Assembly (NCBI GenBank): GCA_004352715.1
Contig: SCFE01000046.1
Location: forward strand, 614,654 to 678,653
Direction: 5' to 3'
DNA: 64,000 nt
Source of the DNA: Hofstenia miamia
Lineage: Eukaryota; Xenacoelomorpha; Acoela
A model generated the notes under the pieces. The model was not told the DNA's origin. It did not search any database and was given only the letters and a program-made list of their open reading frames with translations. Of this stretch, positions 22,559-32,882 are shown in pieces (position 1 is the stretch's first letter; each line of letters begins with the position of its first letter). A program made the translations under genes and the position numbers.

Positions 22559-22971
22559 TAGTGTTCTGCGTGCAAGCCAATAGCCGGCCGTGCAAAATAA
22601 ATTTTGACTTTAGGCGACCGTAAATCTTAACCTGTAGCCGGCCGTTGGAGTAATGCTTTAGCCGTAGTCGGCATTTAGCCGTGATTTTTGCCGTAGTCAC
22701 CGCTTTTTAATACTACTGAGTGAAATACTGCAATTTTCAATGGAACGATTAAAACATGCTTATAGTTCGGAACAATTAAAGAAAATGGTCAATTCAATTA
22801 AGTTTTAAAAACAAAAATACAAATAAGTCATGGAAATAAATAGTTCATCATTATGTTCAGAAATTAATCATAGTCGTAATATTGGCCGTAAAACGAAAAT
22901 CTTTGGAGCAGCCAGCCGTGGCTCTTTAGCCGTAAACGGCAGTTGGAAGCAGCTACGGCCGGCTAACACTA
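22559..22971. mobile_element. Non-autonomous hAT-type element with 8-bp TSD
   Basis: Ends TAGTGTT...GCCGGCCGT (left) and, on the minus strand, TAGTGTTAGCCGGCCGTAG (right). Flanked by ACTATAAT (22551-22558) and ACTTTAAC (22972-22979), a 6/8 direct repeat of the length hAT elements make. Both arms are packed with GCCGTA/TAGCCG motifs; the middle is A+T-rich and non-coding. Confidence 0.7.
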
Positions 22972-22979
22972 ACTTTAAC

Positions 22980-23578
22980 TCGAATCAATGACATAAAATT
23001 ATGCGTGTTACTAAATTTTATTGATTGGAAATGCAGAAAAATATCTGTGTAAAATGTAATTAAACATGAAATACGTTGAGCATAAGCAATCGAAAGAGCG
23101 TTTTTCAAATAATCCTAAGTGTTCAATCAGAAATTTCCCATTCGAAGTATAAGCAACAAGGGGAGTAAATGGTTTCCAAAACAATTATCAGGTATCGAAC
23201 ATTTATTACAATTTTATACAGAGCGATATTTTAAAGGTGTCTGTTTACACAGCACAGATCATGTTAACACAATACATTCATATCTGACTGTCACCAAAGT
23301 GCCATGTTATTTACAAGTGATGAGATAGATAATAGGAATTCTCTTAATCAATTTATGTCGCATTAATACATTCGTCAAAAATTTACTAAATATTCAAACA
23401 TAAACCTACACCAATTAAATACCCTACTAACAAAATTGCTACCACAACAAGAGACATGGCGGTTGCCTATCTTCTCATAAATACCACTTTTAAAAATATA
23501 ATCGATGAAAGTAATAAACACATATATTTTTTACAAAATCTAACCAATCTAATTTACAAATTCAATTTTATCGAGTTT
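22980..23578 (-). other. Downstream region of the Bax-like gene
   Basis: Probably includes the 3' UTR of the minus-strand Bcl-2 family exon that ends at 23579. A plus-strand frame at 23119-23328 has no recognised similarity. Confidence 0.3.
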
Positions 23579-23867
23579 TTACAAAAGACTTCCAGAAAAT
23601 TTTTTAGAAAGAAACATAAATGCTAAAATAAAAAGACCTTGGATTGCAAAGAATTGGTAATTAGAAATGTTCAAGCCGCCAGTAAAAGCAGTCCATCCTC
23701 CGTGATTTACAATCCATGGAAGAAAGTACTTGAATAAGGCCTCTAGACACCAATTTAACACATTTCGGAAAAGCGTTAACGATTTGGCAGCTTTGCGCAT
23801 GATTAAATACGCAAAGTACAACTGCGCAATTAGTTTTCCCCAATTGAATGTACCTTGCATAACATTT
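23579..23867 (-). CDS. Bcl-2 family (Bax-like) terminal exon
   Basis: Bcl-2 family proteins control mitochondrial outer-membrane permeability in apoptosis. This exon carries a clear BH1 (GTFNWGKLIAQLYFA, with the invariant NWG) and BH2 (LPWIVNHGGWTAF, with WI...GGW). Between them lies an amphipathic stretch (FRNVLNWCLEALFKYF), and a hydrophobic tail anchor ends it (FFAIQGLFILAFMFL, then SKKFSGSLL and TAA). The order and the FNWG/LIAQLYFA wording resemble Bax more than Bcl-xL or Bok. A good acceptor, AGTTTTTGTTTAG, precedes 23867; one base completes a split codon (phase 2). The exon codes for 95 residues, about the C-terminal half of a typical 190-aa Bax. Exons for BH3 and BH4 must lie upstream (higher coordinates) but were not found; transposon remnants at 25-27 kb fill that space. 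No frame damage is seen in the exon. Confidence 0.85.
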
Positions 23868-25035
23868 CTAAACAAAAACTATTATCAACAACTGGATATA
23901 ATAAATATGCATTTGCTTTTAGAAGATGATTAATAATAAGTATTCATATTATTATTATTACAATGGCGCTGAATACAGTTTGGTGAACTATTATAAGAGC
24001 GCTGAATACAAAAATTATTATAATAACGCTTAATATTTGTGCCTGATCATTTTAATAGTACTCAATATTATTATTATTATTAAGCAAAAGATTTTTGAAA
24101 ACGACCAATGTTTTCGATGTATATGAAATAGATTAAGTAATAAATTACATCCATATTAATTTTTCTGAATACACTCATATCTTGAGTATTTGTTAATAAA
24201 AAACTTTTATGGGGTCACGCCCTTGCGAAAACCTAGATTGCTTAGCGAATAATGTTCGGCTTCAAACTAGTTTTATTCGCTTCTACATTAAATTTTACAG
24301 CTAAAAAACGGTTTCCATTGTTTTTCAGAAGAGATCTAGTTCGATATGTTTTTAAGAAATGTTAACATGAACCATTGTAGGGGCAGGATAATGTAGGACG
24401 TTACTAAATCAAACAATTTTGAACTAGTCTTTGCGTTAAATAAGTTCAAAAGTTTGTTCTAGATGTAAAATGTAATTTAGAAGAGAATAAAAGTGGTCCG
24501 AAGTCGATCTGAGCATTATTAGCTACACAATCAATGTTTTATTAAGGGTCCTTCCCTTAAAAAAAATTTATTAGAGCCACGACATTGCAAAAATGCTGAT
24601 TGTGCTGCGAATAATGCTCTGATAGACTTCAGACCTCATTTATTCTTTTCTAAACATTATCTTACATCGAGAAAGTCCTTTTCAAATTACTTTCTAAGAT
24701 CGGCTGGGGAAAATTATTACTCCAAGAACCAATCTAAGTGTGGGAAATTGTTCAAATGCGTAGATTGTTGTATGTTATCAATCTAGTTTATCATTTAACA
24801 GATTGTGCTGCGAATAATGCTCTGATGGACTTCAGACCTCATTTATTCTTTTCTAAACATTATTTTACATCGAGAAAGTAATAATTTAAAAACTGGAGGG
24901 ATGTTGGCTTTTTGTGTATATTGTTATATAATATAACTAACGACCTGTATATTACATAATTTAAAGGTGCGAGGTAACTTAATTCAAACGATTTTTAACT
25001 GCCGACTGATTGTTGATGCTAAACATTGTGTTGAT
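23868..25035. other. Presumed intron/upstream of the Bax-like exon; internal duplication
   Basis: Contains (ATT)n-rich sequence at 23940-24080 with several GCGCTGAATACA-like units. Two near-identical direct repeats of about 79 bp lie at 24598-24676 and 24802-24880 (GATTGTGCTGCGAATAATGC ... ACATCGAGAAAGT), with a diverged third at about 24230-24310. No exon recognised. Confidence 0.45.
24598..24880. repeat. Direct repeat pair, about 79 bp, spaced 204 bp
   Basis: 24598-24676 and 24802-24880 differ at about two positions. A weaker relative with GCGAATAATGTTC and TTTATTCGCTTCTA lies near 24245-24290. It suggests local segmental duplication; no coding sense in six frames. Confidence 0.75.
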
Positions 25036-25077
25036 ATATATATATATATAAAATTCTCAAAGATGATGAAGTTTTAA

Positions 25078-25140
<63 letters not shown>
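25036..25140. repeat. (TA)n microsatellites
   Basis: TA runs at 25036-25049 and about 25081-25140. The second marks the 3' break of an RT remnant on the minus strand. Confidence 0.9.
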
Positions 25141-25142
<2 letters not shown>

Positions 25143-25790
25143 AAAATATCAAAGTCTAGACTATCAAAGTCCTTGTTTAGATCTAAAGGTGCTGCGCTAC
25201 TGCATATATTTTTGTTTAGATTGAATCAATTATTTTCTGTGTAGAGTAAAATAGCATCAGTAGAGACAAAGCATTATCTGTATGCTAATTGGTTGGATAT
25301 TGTTAACATTTAAGTAGAAGATTATTTCATTATTTAGTAATCATTCAAGAGTTTAGTAAAAGCATTTGTAATCAACATTGGCCTATAATTTTTGCAATCA
25401 GTTGTATCTCCTTTTTTATAAAGGGGGATATGTCAATATATTTTAAGACTTGAGGTAAAGAGTTTGCATGGTCACAATAATTAAAAGTAAGTAGTACTTG
25501 TTCAAGAAAGAAACTAAAAAACTTTTCGAAGATGATATTGGTAGGCCACTACTACCACAAGATGTACTGTTGTCTAAGTTTTATATTGTTACTGATAACT
25601 CTTTTTCGGTTATATATTTGAAGTAAAATTTTTGTTTTACTTTAGTAGTAAACATGACGTTATGACCTTTACAAAAACCCAAATCTTTAACATTTATATG
25701 CTAACCAATAATTTTCGGATTTGTGAAAGTTATGTCATTAAGTAATATTTCGCATATATCATTGGTAAGACTACTTCCTTTTTTCAAATT
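25141..25790 (-). mobile_element. Non-LTR retrotransposon RT N-terminal remnant
   Basis: Minus-strand translation in shifting frames gives the ordered early RT blocks of Jockey-like elements. These are NLDNSTSCGSSGLPIS (lead-in, usually K-G-DGIP), then ILTYPPL/KKGD-like sequence preceding NYRPI-type text (about 25400), then QPISIQIMLC. Just before the TA run comes LDLNKDFDSLDFDIF, equivalent to catalytic motif A (AFD). Stops and frameshifts are frequent. It breaks off in the (TA)n tract at 25140. Confidence 0.7.
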
Positions 25791-25899
25791 CATGCAGGTG
25801 TCAGAATTGACCCATTCAAGTAAAAAAAACGAAAACAAGCAAATGAAAGAAAAGTGTCAGAAGAACAAAATTAGCTGTTTTTCTATTTAAATTCTCATT

Positions 25900-26480
25900 A
25901 CATGAGGAATTACAAATGCATTTAAGTTGTGCAAATTTATCAAATTTGACCACTCTGACTTTCTAGTGTCAAAAGCTTCCAGGTACAAATGTTATTTAAA
26001 TCAAATATGCATCGAAGTAGTTCCAATAGAGTTCTATCAAACGAGATTGTAGCCCAATTGGTTTGAAGTGTTCACACTTGCAGGAAGTCTATTAACACAG
26101 CTTGGAACACTATGAAATGAGCGATATTAAGCATTTACAATCGAAGTTTGAGGGCTCCATTTCTTCTGTCCTGATCCTAAGTCAGCAGGAAACTACGGTC
26201 TATATTGAATATGTTATTGACTATCTTACTGAACATTACCATATTAGAGAAATCAAGATATAGATTTAATGGAAGGATGTTGAGTGTCTGTAGCTGAGCA
26301 AGATATTCTTCATCAGTATCACAAATTCAACGAACTGCTTTCTTCTGAATGCTTTCAAGTTTCCTCATGCCAGTTCTTGAAGAGCACCAAGAGCTAATGC
26401 AATAATTGCTCTTAACAAAATCTCTGTCAGTTGATGCTTAGAAATATTTACATTTCTTAAATCCATATATTCACAATTTA
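25900..26480 (-). mobile_element. Non-LTR retrotransposon RT C-terminal remnant
   Basis: Minus strand encodes a thumb/C-terminal region: SSRTGMRKLESIQKKAVR, CDTDEEYLAQLQTLNILPL, then about 200 bp on VNRLPASVNTSNQLGYNL. This resembles the R(V)NSLP tail of Jockey/CR1-like RTs. It lies upstream (in minus-strand sense) of the N-terminal remnant at 25141-25790, so the two cannot be one collinear element. Confidence 0.65.
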
Positions 26481-26512
26481 AAGTAAATATCTGCTATTAT
26501 CAACATAAGTTC

Positions 26513-26724
26513 CTAATAAACAACTAAACGTTTTATATCCGTCTTATAATGGTACAACACGTTTTAAGACGTCTTAAGATACGTCTTCTAAACGCCTTAT
26601 AAAACAATATTTCTAAATGTTTCTGATTGCCATCCAGTGTCCACCAAATGATATTGTAAATGGCTTCTAAACCATTTTAGGAGGTGTTAAATGACGTCTT
26701 CTGAACGTTTTATAGTTTATTGGG
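26513..26724. mobile_element. MITE-like inverted repeat with AAACGTTTTAT/ACGTC motifs
   Basis: The left end CCTAATAAACAACTAAACGT and the complement of the right end, CCAATAAACTATAAAACGTT, match imperfectly. The inside has many GTCTTA/TAAGAC and ACGTCTT blocks. Superfamily unknown; no coding capacity. Confidence 0.45.
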
Positions 26725-26804
26725 TTGCCTTCCAGAGCATTTCACATTAATATAAAAATGTAGCAATAATAATGTATTTACCGTGTTGCCATGATATTGT
26801 AACA

Positions 26805-27121
26805 AAGTAAGAGTCAAGCAAATTTATTGCTAAAATAAACTAACAAACGAATACTACAAACTACTATATTTGTATACTTACAAAATTAAAAATATGCACA
26901 CTTACGTAAAGGGCGTAAATTTCAAATGTCAAATGAAATCTGTCCATGATCTTAATTTGTTTGATATTCCTAATAGTGATTGTTTGGATAACAAGAATAT
27001 AAAATTCTTTTCTCGATATGGAAACTGCTATAACATTAGCTGTTAGGGTTGATTTCTGATAGTTAAGATAATTGCAAATTTGAAAGACATGATAATACAT
27101 TAATTTAAATAAGTAAACCAT
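26805..27121 (-). mobile_element. Non-LTR retrotransposon 3' end, family X copy 1
   Basis: Homologous to 54735-54950: shared ATACTACAAACTACTA, GAAATCTGTCCA and TTTGATATTCCTAATAG. On the minus strand it gives the last codons of the X-family ORF (ISRKEF...IRNIKQI...DRFH) and a short 3' UTR ending AATAAATTTGC. It is heavily 5' truncated. Confidence 0.75.
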
Positions 27122-27158
27122 AGGAAATCAATGCTGGGACAATAATTGGAGACACATT

Positions 27159-27235
27159 AACATTCACTGATTTTTATGTATTTTTTATGTATCAGTGATA
27201 AGTGTTCGAGAAATACATAAAAATCATTGAATGTT
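27159..27235. repeat. 25-bp inverted repeat beyond the transporter stop codon
   Basis: 27159-27183 (AACATTCACTGATTTTTATG...) pairs with 27211-27235, one mismatch, 27-base loop. It lies about 85 bp downstream of the SLC18B1-like stop codon, so it may form a hairpin in its 3' UTR or be a tiny MITE. Confidence 0.65.
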
Positions 27236-27318
27236 TATAGGTCTGATAAGTCTCAGGCTTAAATTGGGTCTATTTGAAAGCCTACCATCTCTTGAATGAA
27301 TTAAAATGTAAACTATTA

Positions 27319-28324
27319 TCATAGTGACTTGATATATTTCTTAAATATTTGGAAATTTGTATTTACAATAAAGAAATAGATAAATGCAAGCATGGAGATT
27401 GTAACTGATAAAGCAATTCCAAATAAACTCCAGTAAATTCCAAGAAATGCTTTAAGAACCCCAATGTAGAAAATGGCACCAAAGGAAATGCCACTCGTGG
27501 AAAAAGCAAAACCTGAGGTACCTACAAACATAGTTATGGAAACTATGCTTTTTGATGGAAACGTTTGAGCAAGGTAAATGCTTAATGCAGGGTAAACTGC
27601 TGTGATAAAAGATCCTCTTGCTATATAGAAAAGAGAGACAATTCCGCTTATGATGTAAAAGTTCTTCATAAATGCAAAATACTTTGAAAGATATAAGAGT
27701 ATGGTGCATAAGCAGTACAAAAATAAAGAAATAAAAACTACAATGAAACTGAAACCCTTGTTTGATATATAGCATCCAAAGAATAAACTTGAAGGCATCA
27801 TTGGGATTGAACAAAGAAGATAAGCTGTAATTAACTCTTCATCATTTAATTCAATAGTGTTCTTGAAAAAATCTGCTAAAACTCCATCAAAATAACCATA
27901 TGTTACATTTGCATAAAATCGATTCAACAAGAGAACAACAACACGAATATCTTTGAAGAAGCTAAAATATGAATCATCAGTTCCGCCTAATTCATCAATA
28001 TTGTGTAATAAATCTTTAGGCTTTTGAAAAGCCATGGCTAGGCATGGAATGACCATTATTAATTCTAAGACACCACAGATGTAAAACGGTGTTGAATAAG
28101 TGAAATTCTGAGAAAAAAACAACGAAATTTGAGGTCCAACAGTTATACCAAAATAGAAAAAAGGAATAAAAGCATTTGATATTTTTTTTCCAATTTCGTC
28201 AAAGTAAATATTCATCATTGTAAATGCCAGCGACCAGACAACACCTGCACTGAAGCCAACAATGAAACGCATAATTATGCTCAATAAGTTGTAGGCAATA
28301 AGATTGTTAAAGGTATCGACATAT
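27319..28324 (-). CDS. SLC18B1-like MFS transporter, exon 2
   Basis: Second and last coding exon of a 426-aa proton-linked transporter of the SLC18B1 (vesicular polyamine transporter-like) branch. It follows ATCATTTAG at 28325 with the base that completes a Gly codon, then YVDTFNN. The joined text ...ILFG/YVDTF lines up with ILFGVLD in human SLC18B1, then RFIVGFSAGV, ITVGPQISLFF and FYICGVLELIMVIP. It supplies about nine hydrophobic helices and ends KYIKSL with a stop at 27319. The cytoplasmic loop (KPKDLLHNIDELGGTDDSY) separates the two six-helix halves. Expected place: vesicle or other internal membranes. Substrate unknown; invertebrate members are numerous and uncharacterised. Frame intact. 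Confidence 0.88.
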
Positions 28325-28532
28325 CTAAATGATATCATTTTCAATAAATAAATTATATATTATATAATTAACATCAATTTTATCAAAGCTTCAAATGTAT
28401 TCTCCAATAGTTTATTGCTACAATTCAATGATCGAACCTATTTTAACAAGTTGATTAAAGGTAAATCCAATACTATAGATATTTATGACTACATTTTAAA
28501 AACTTGATTCAAAACAAACTAATTTAATACAA

Positions 28533-28769
28533 ATGAACCAGAAAAAGGAAAACATTTATTTTATATTAGTGAGCGGTTGTCTCTTTACTAAACTATCTTT
28601 TCCAGTACCACTCAAGCAATTTATTAAAAATACTCCAAACATTAGTGAATTAAAAACATTTTTTGATTATTTTCATAAAGAATACAATCAACATATTTTA
28701 CAGTTCACATTGATAAATCTAACAAACATTATTTGTTTAGCTACATCGTGTGCCATCACCTATAAATAA
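28533..28769 (+). CDS. Small ORF, unknown, inside intron on the opposite strand
   Basis: ATG-started frame of 78 codons (MNQKKENIYFILV ... ATSCAITYK) with hydrophobic patches near both ends. No family recognised. It lies 24 bp before a second small plus-strand ORF. It could be chance in an A+T-rich intron. Confidence 0.15.
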   Translation: MNQKKENIYFILVSGCLFTKLSFPVPLKQFIKNTPNISELKTFFDYFHKEYNQHILQFTLINLTNIICLATSCAITYK

Positions 28770-28793
28770 TCTCAATCTTGCCTTTTAAGTGCC

Positions 28794-28901
28794 ATGGCTG
28801 ACGTGGATAGACACAAGATGAAACATGATTTCAAAGCATGCATGAATGACATGACATTCGACCAGAGAAAGCACGTTTTAAATGCCATGAAATTGGAATA
28901 A
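28794..28901 (+). CDS. Micro-ORF of 35 aa with strong start context
   Basis: GTGCCATGGCTG is an optimal animal start context. The peptide MADVDRHKMKHDFKACMNDM continues with TFDQRKHVLNAMKLE and a stop. It is charged, and its base composition is less A+T-rich than its surroundings. TATAAATA lies 33 bp upstream. It matches nothing known to me and is antisense to the host gene's intron. Confidence 0.25.
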   Translation: MADVDRHKMKHDFKACMNDMTFDQRKHVLNAMKLE

Positions 28902-29474
28902 CAGTTGTAACTAAGATAAATTACACTGTGCGACAAAAATTTTTTTTCTTAGCTGAGTACAATATTTCGGGGTTGCTCGTCGATTTGATATTGCTAAAAA
29001 CGAATTTAATGTCATTTTCTCAGTAGAAACAATACTTTTGGAAATATCATGAAAATATGTGAATGGCCTAAATAGATGTTTGCATATACAAATCAGAAAT
29101 TTTATTATAATTGAGATTCCAAAAATCATCATATGAATTTTATAATTGCATATGGAAATCTAATTATATTTTGATTTTAATGTCAGCAGATGTTTTCTGT
29201 TGATCCAAAATCCATGAGGCCAAATTATACTCTCAAATCTGCAGATGTCAATGTTCTTTAGAGAAAACAATTCATATAGAAAGTCTCTTGAGTAGTTGGT
29301 GGAATATTGCTTTTCTATCACTAAACAACCAAAATTTTCAAGAAAAACATTCAATTAACATTTGACAAAATGAAGTTTAGTAGATGTCATCACTAACAAT
29401 ATCTCATTTCCTCAATTTAGCAATGAAAATTCCAGTTTGCCTCATGCTAAGATTTAGCCTTACAACTAATGAAT

Positions 29475-29621
29475 TCAAATCCTTTCAGATGAATATATAA
29501 GATCTTGAGAATCTGTGTTAGAAAATCCAGTATCAGATTGGCTCACTTGTTCCTTGAAAATTTTTTGTAGGTTAGACATTCGTACTTTAATATCAGGACA
29601 TTTAAGTATTGAAGATAAACG
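29475..29621 (-). CDS. Candidate exon, unknown protein, in transporter intron
   Basis: Minus strand: CTGTACCTTACAG precedes RLSSILKCPDIKVRMSNLQK, continuing IFKEQVSQSDTGFSNTDSQD and LIYSSERI with TGA. A possible donor, CAA/GTGAGC, after KEQ would make a 75-nt in-phase internal exon. The text looks protein-like but no family is recognised. It could be a nested gene, a decayed exon or chance. Confidence 0.2.
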   Translation of the reverse strand, partial: RLSSILKCPDIKVRMSNLQKIFKEQVSQSDTGFSNTDSQDLIYSSERI

Positions 29622-30911
29622 CTGTAAGGTACAGGTTCACAAGATGAGTTGATAGCAGAATATACAAGAAAACCCCGTCTTCAAAGACAAAAAATAACGT
29701 CACTATTGTGGGTTCTCAATTCATGCTAAACATGAAGAATAGAAAATGATAGAAAAGTTGGTGATATTCAACTAGCCAGGATTCTAATATAGCTGGAATA
29801 TATTACTTGGGCTTCAAGATCCAATACCCAAAACATTTAATATGCTTCAGAATATTTCGTTTGCCTCGACCCTATGTACGTTTGTAATGGGTTGATTTTT
29901 ATAATACGATATCAACAAATGTAACAATGAATGCACCCAAGTCTTGCATTTATAAGTACCTGTTACTGTAGAGAAGGCATGAATAATGTGTTTATATACA
30001 CAGAGCATGGTCGTTATGTAATATACGTGGTGTATGAAGGTATTTCAATAAAAGTTTTTCCCATCCTTATACCCAATGGGAGCTGTCACGCCAGTGAAAT
30101 TGAATTTAATGAATTATTTTTGAAAACGAATACCAGAGAAGGTATAATTTCAATGTTGCAATGCGTTGATAGTTCTAGACATTCACTGAACAACAATGAT
30201 ATGCAGGCTTTCTAAAGTTTAGACATTAAATTTCTCAAAAAGTATGGTTTTACATATAAAATGACATTCAAATCAAATAATTTTGTGTCACACTGTGTTA
30301 TTTTTGGCATTGCCGGAAAATGCCGGATCGCATTAAATAACACTATTTTTCATAAACATAAATCAATTTTAATTTTTGAAAGATTTTGATTCTCCGTTAA
30401 AGATTAACGTTTCTTTGCTTTGGAATGATTATTTGCTAAAGCCTACTACAAAATTGTATGTGGAAACACCAGTATAATAACTCCGTTGACAACGCAATCA
30501 GAGACTGAAAATGTCTTAGTTACTTCATTGTTAAATCAAATTAAAATATCTTTTCCTGGAAGCGATGCTTAACCTTCAACTTTTTTGTATCATTAGTTTA
30601 TGGCTGATACAAAAAATACACACCCAAAGAATAAATAATTAGTGCTAAATTTAAACTTTGCGTCTTAATACATGAAATTCTATTGCATATTTAGATTTAA
30701 AGCTTGATTACAAAATCCATACAAACAAATCTTCTAATTGAAAAATTTACTACAAAAATGGAACGCTTACACTTGATGGAAATTTGAGAAACATTTATTA
30801 TTCGGATGTTAATGAGGTTAAGGGAACAGCTTTTGAAAAAGCCTTGATTTGATTTATTCGATTATACCACGCCTTTTCCTAATGCCATTCATGTTACTTG
30901 GTATGTTTAAA

Positions 30912-30945
30912 CACGGCCATCTTTAATGTATTTAAGATGGCCGTG
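30912..30945. repeat. Short hairpin
   Basis: CACGGCCATCTT pairs perfectly with AAGATGGCCGTG across a 10-base loop. Its G+C content is unusual for the surroundings. Confidence 0.7.
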
Positions 30946-32811
30946 GTCTAAAAGACACAGGGCGCCATAGAGAATTAAAAGGTTAAAGGGAAAGGGGGTG
31001 CCACACGGTTAGTCTTTTGACTATAGTCAAAATTGCGGTTTTGCATTCTTTTTTCTATTAGTCAAATATTTTGACAAATTGTCAAAAGAGGTTTCTGCGT
31101 AAATTGATTTGCTTATACATGTCAAAAAACTACAAAGACCGGGCGCACACATATGGGCAATGTTCAAGAATCAAGCTATTACCTGTATTAAATACCAGAG
31201 CTTTTATTTAATATTTAAACAACTGTTTCTGTGAACATAATATATGTAAGTATACGCAACATTTGACATTGCTTAACTTAAATGTACATGTATAATCTTA
31301 ATTTTGAAGATGCAAAAACACATATTTTTTATGTTACTGTCATTGGGGTCACGGTAAATGTGGAGCCTGGTGCGGGATATCAATTCGTTGCTCCAACTAA
31401 AAAACTTCCAAATTTATGTGCTAAATTTTCACTAACCGCTTTGCTGTATATTTGATATTTAATACTAAACATTTTGTACATTTATAACTATTGAACCTAA
31501 AAAATAATCTAAAATTGTTTATTAAAGATTTTATTCTAACATTGGGGTTCAATTTTTGGCTGTTTATATAATTATTTTGTTATTTTGATTTGTTCGAAAC
31601 TTGTGGCCCCGAAATTGTTTAAATTTGCTTATAATAAGTTTTATTTCTATCTTTGCAGAGTAAAAAATTGTATTGCCCGATGCGGTCCCACCCTCTCAGT
31701 GACGCCACTTGTAACTATGAAATGGTTACAATCAATGAGATAGAAAAATTTCCTTAAAAATTTGTATTTGCATAATGTTATTCGAACTAATTACAGTAAT
31801 TGATCAACACACTACGCATTCCTACGTAAGTAATTAAAGAACTTCTTAGGGTCTTCATGTTCACACAATCTATCTAGAATGGTCCCTTACGCCTTTCTGG
31901 TAATTGATTTATTGCCGTAAGACATGTTGTGTCTTAATGAAATCCATTTTAAAATGAGTGATTGAGCGATTAAAAATCACTAGTGCGCGCTTGATAAAAT
32001 TTTGATAAACTATTTTGTAAATTATTTAGTTTTAATTTAAATAATCAACAGTGCGCGCTTAGCCTAAATGCAATCAAGATTGAAAGGTGTGGTAAAAATA
32101 AAATCTATACATTATATTTATGCTGCTCGTATTATATTGAATCATCTCTTGGTTTTACAACACCATTAATATTTTTAGTATGAAATTAAATAGCTCAAAA
32201 TTAATAGCAAACATCAAGTGCTTAAAAATTACAAACACTGTATAAGCATTAAATTTATTGTTATATTTAAAAAAATCCATTATATTACTATAACTAAAAT
32301 AATAGTAGCAAATATAAAGTTAAAAAAGATATTTTTTCATTTTGAAATATTAAAACAAAAGTTCTTTGAAACACAATCATAACATTAATTACATAATTAA
32401 ATAGCATTTGAAAAAATATAGTTCACTATTGGAACTACAATTTGTATAGTTGAACGTTGTTTTATAAGGAGAAGGGAAAGGAACTATGTTACTATTGGAG
32501 GGACTGAATTGAATTAATCCCAGTCAATTTTTGGGATATCAGATTCAAGTTAGTAAACCAAGAGCACATAGCAGCAATATAACCGTTAGTTTCTATTTAT
32601 CACTTTAGTTAATATTCAAAGATTTTCTACAAATGATGTTTTTTGCTATTCAATTAATTTTATTTAACAAAATAAAGTTTAGAATTTCCTTGAAAAAATA
32701 TGTTTTTCATTTATATTTCAAATGATCCCACATAGGAACATTTAACATTTTAAATTGATACAACATTGACAAGTAACATTTTTTACTTCAATGTAGCCAC
32801 CCATGTAGCTG

Positions 32812-32882
32812 CCACCAGTGATCCTCTGGTAGGAATGAGTGGAATGAGCGGCCACCAGTGGACCACTGGTGGACCACTGGTG
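32812..32882. repeat. CCACTGG/CCAGTGG palindrome cluster
   Basis: Repeated GCCACCAGTG and GGACCACTGGTG units form overlapping palindromes within about 70 bp, in the transporter intron. They could fold as a compact hairpin. Not a known element. Confidence 0.65.

Noticed and set aside
29931-30215. 94-codon plus-strand ATG frame in the transporter intron
   Set aside because: No recognised domain and no supporting signal; probably chance.
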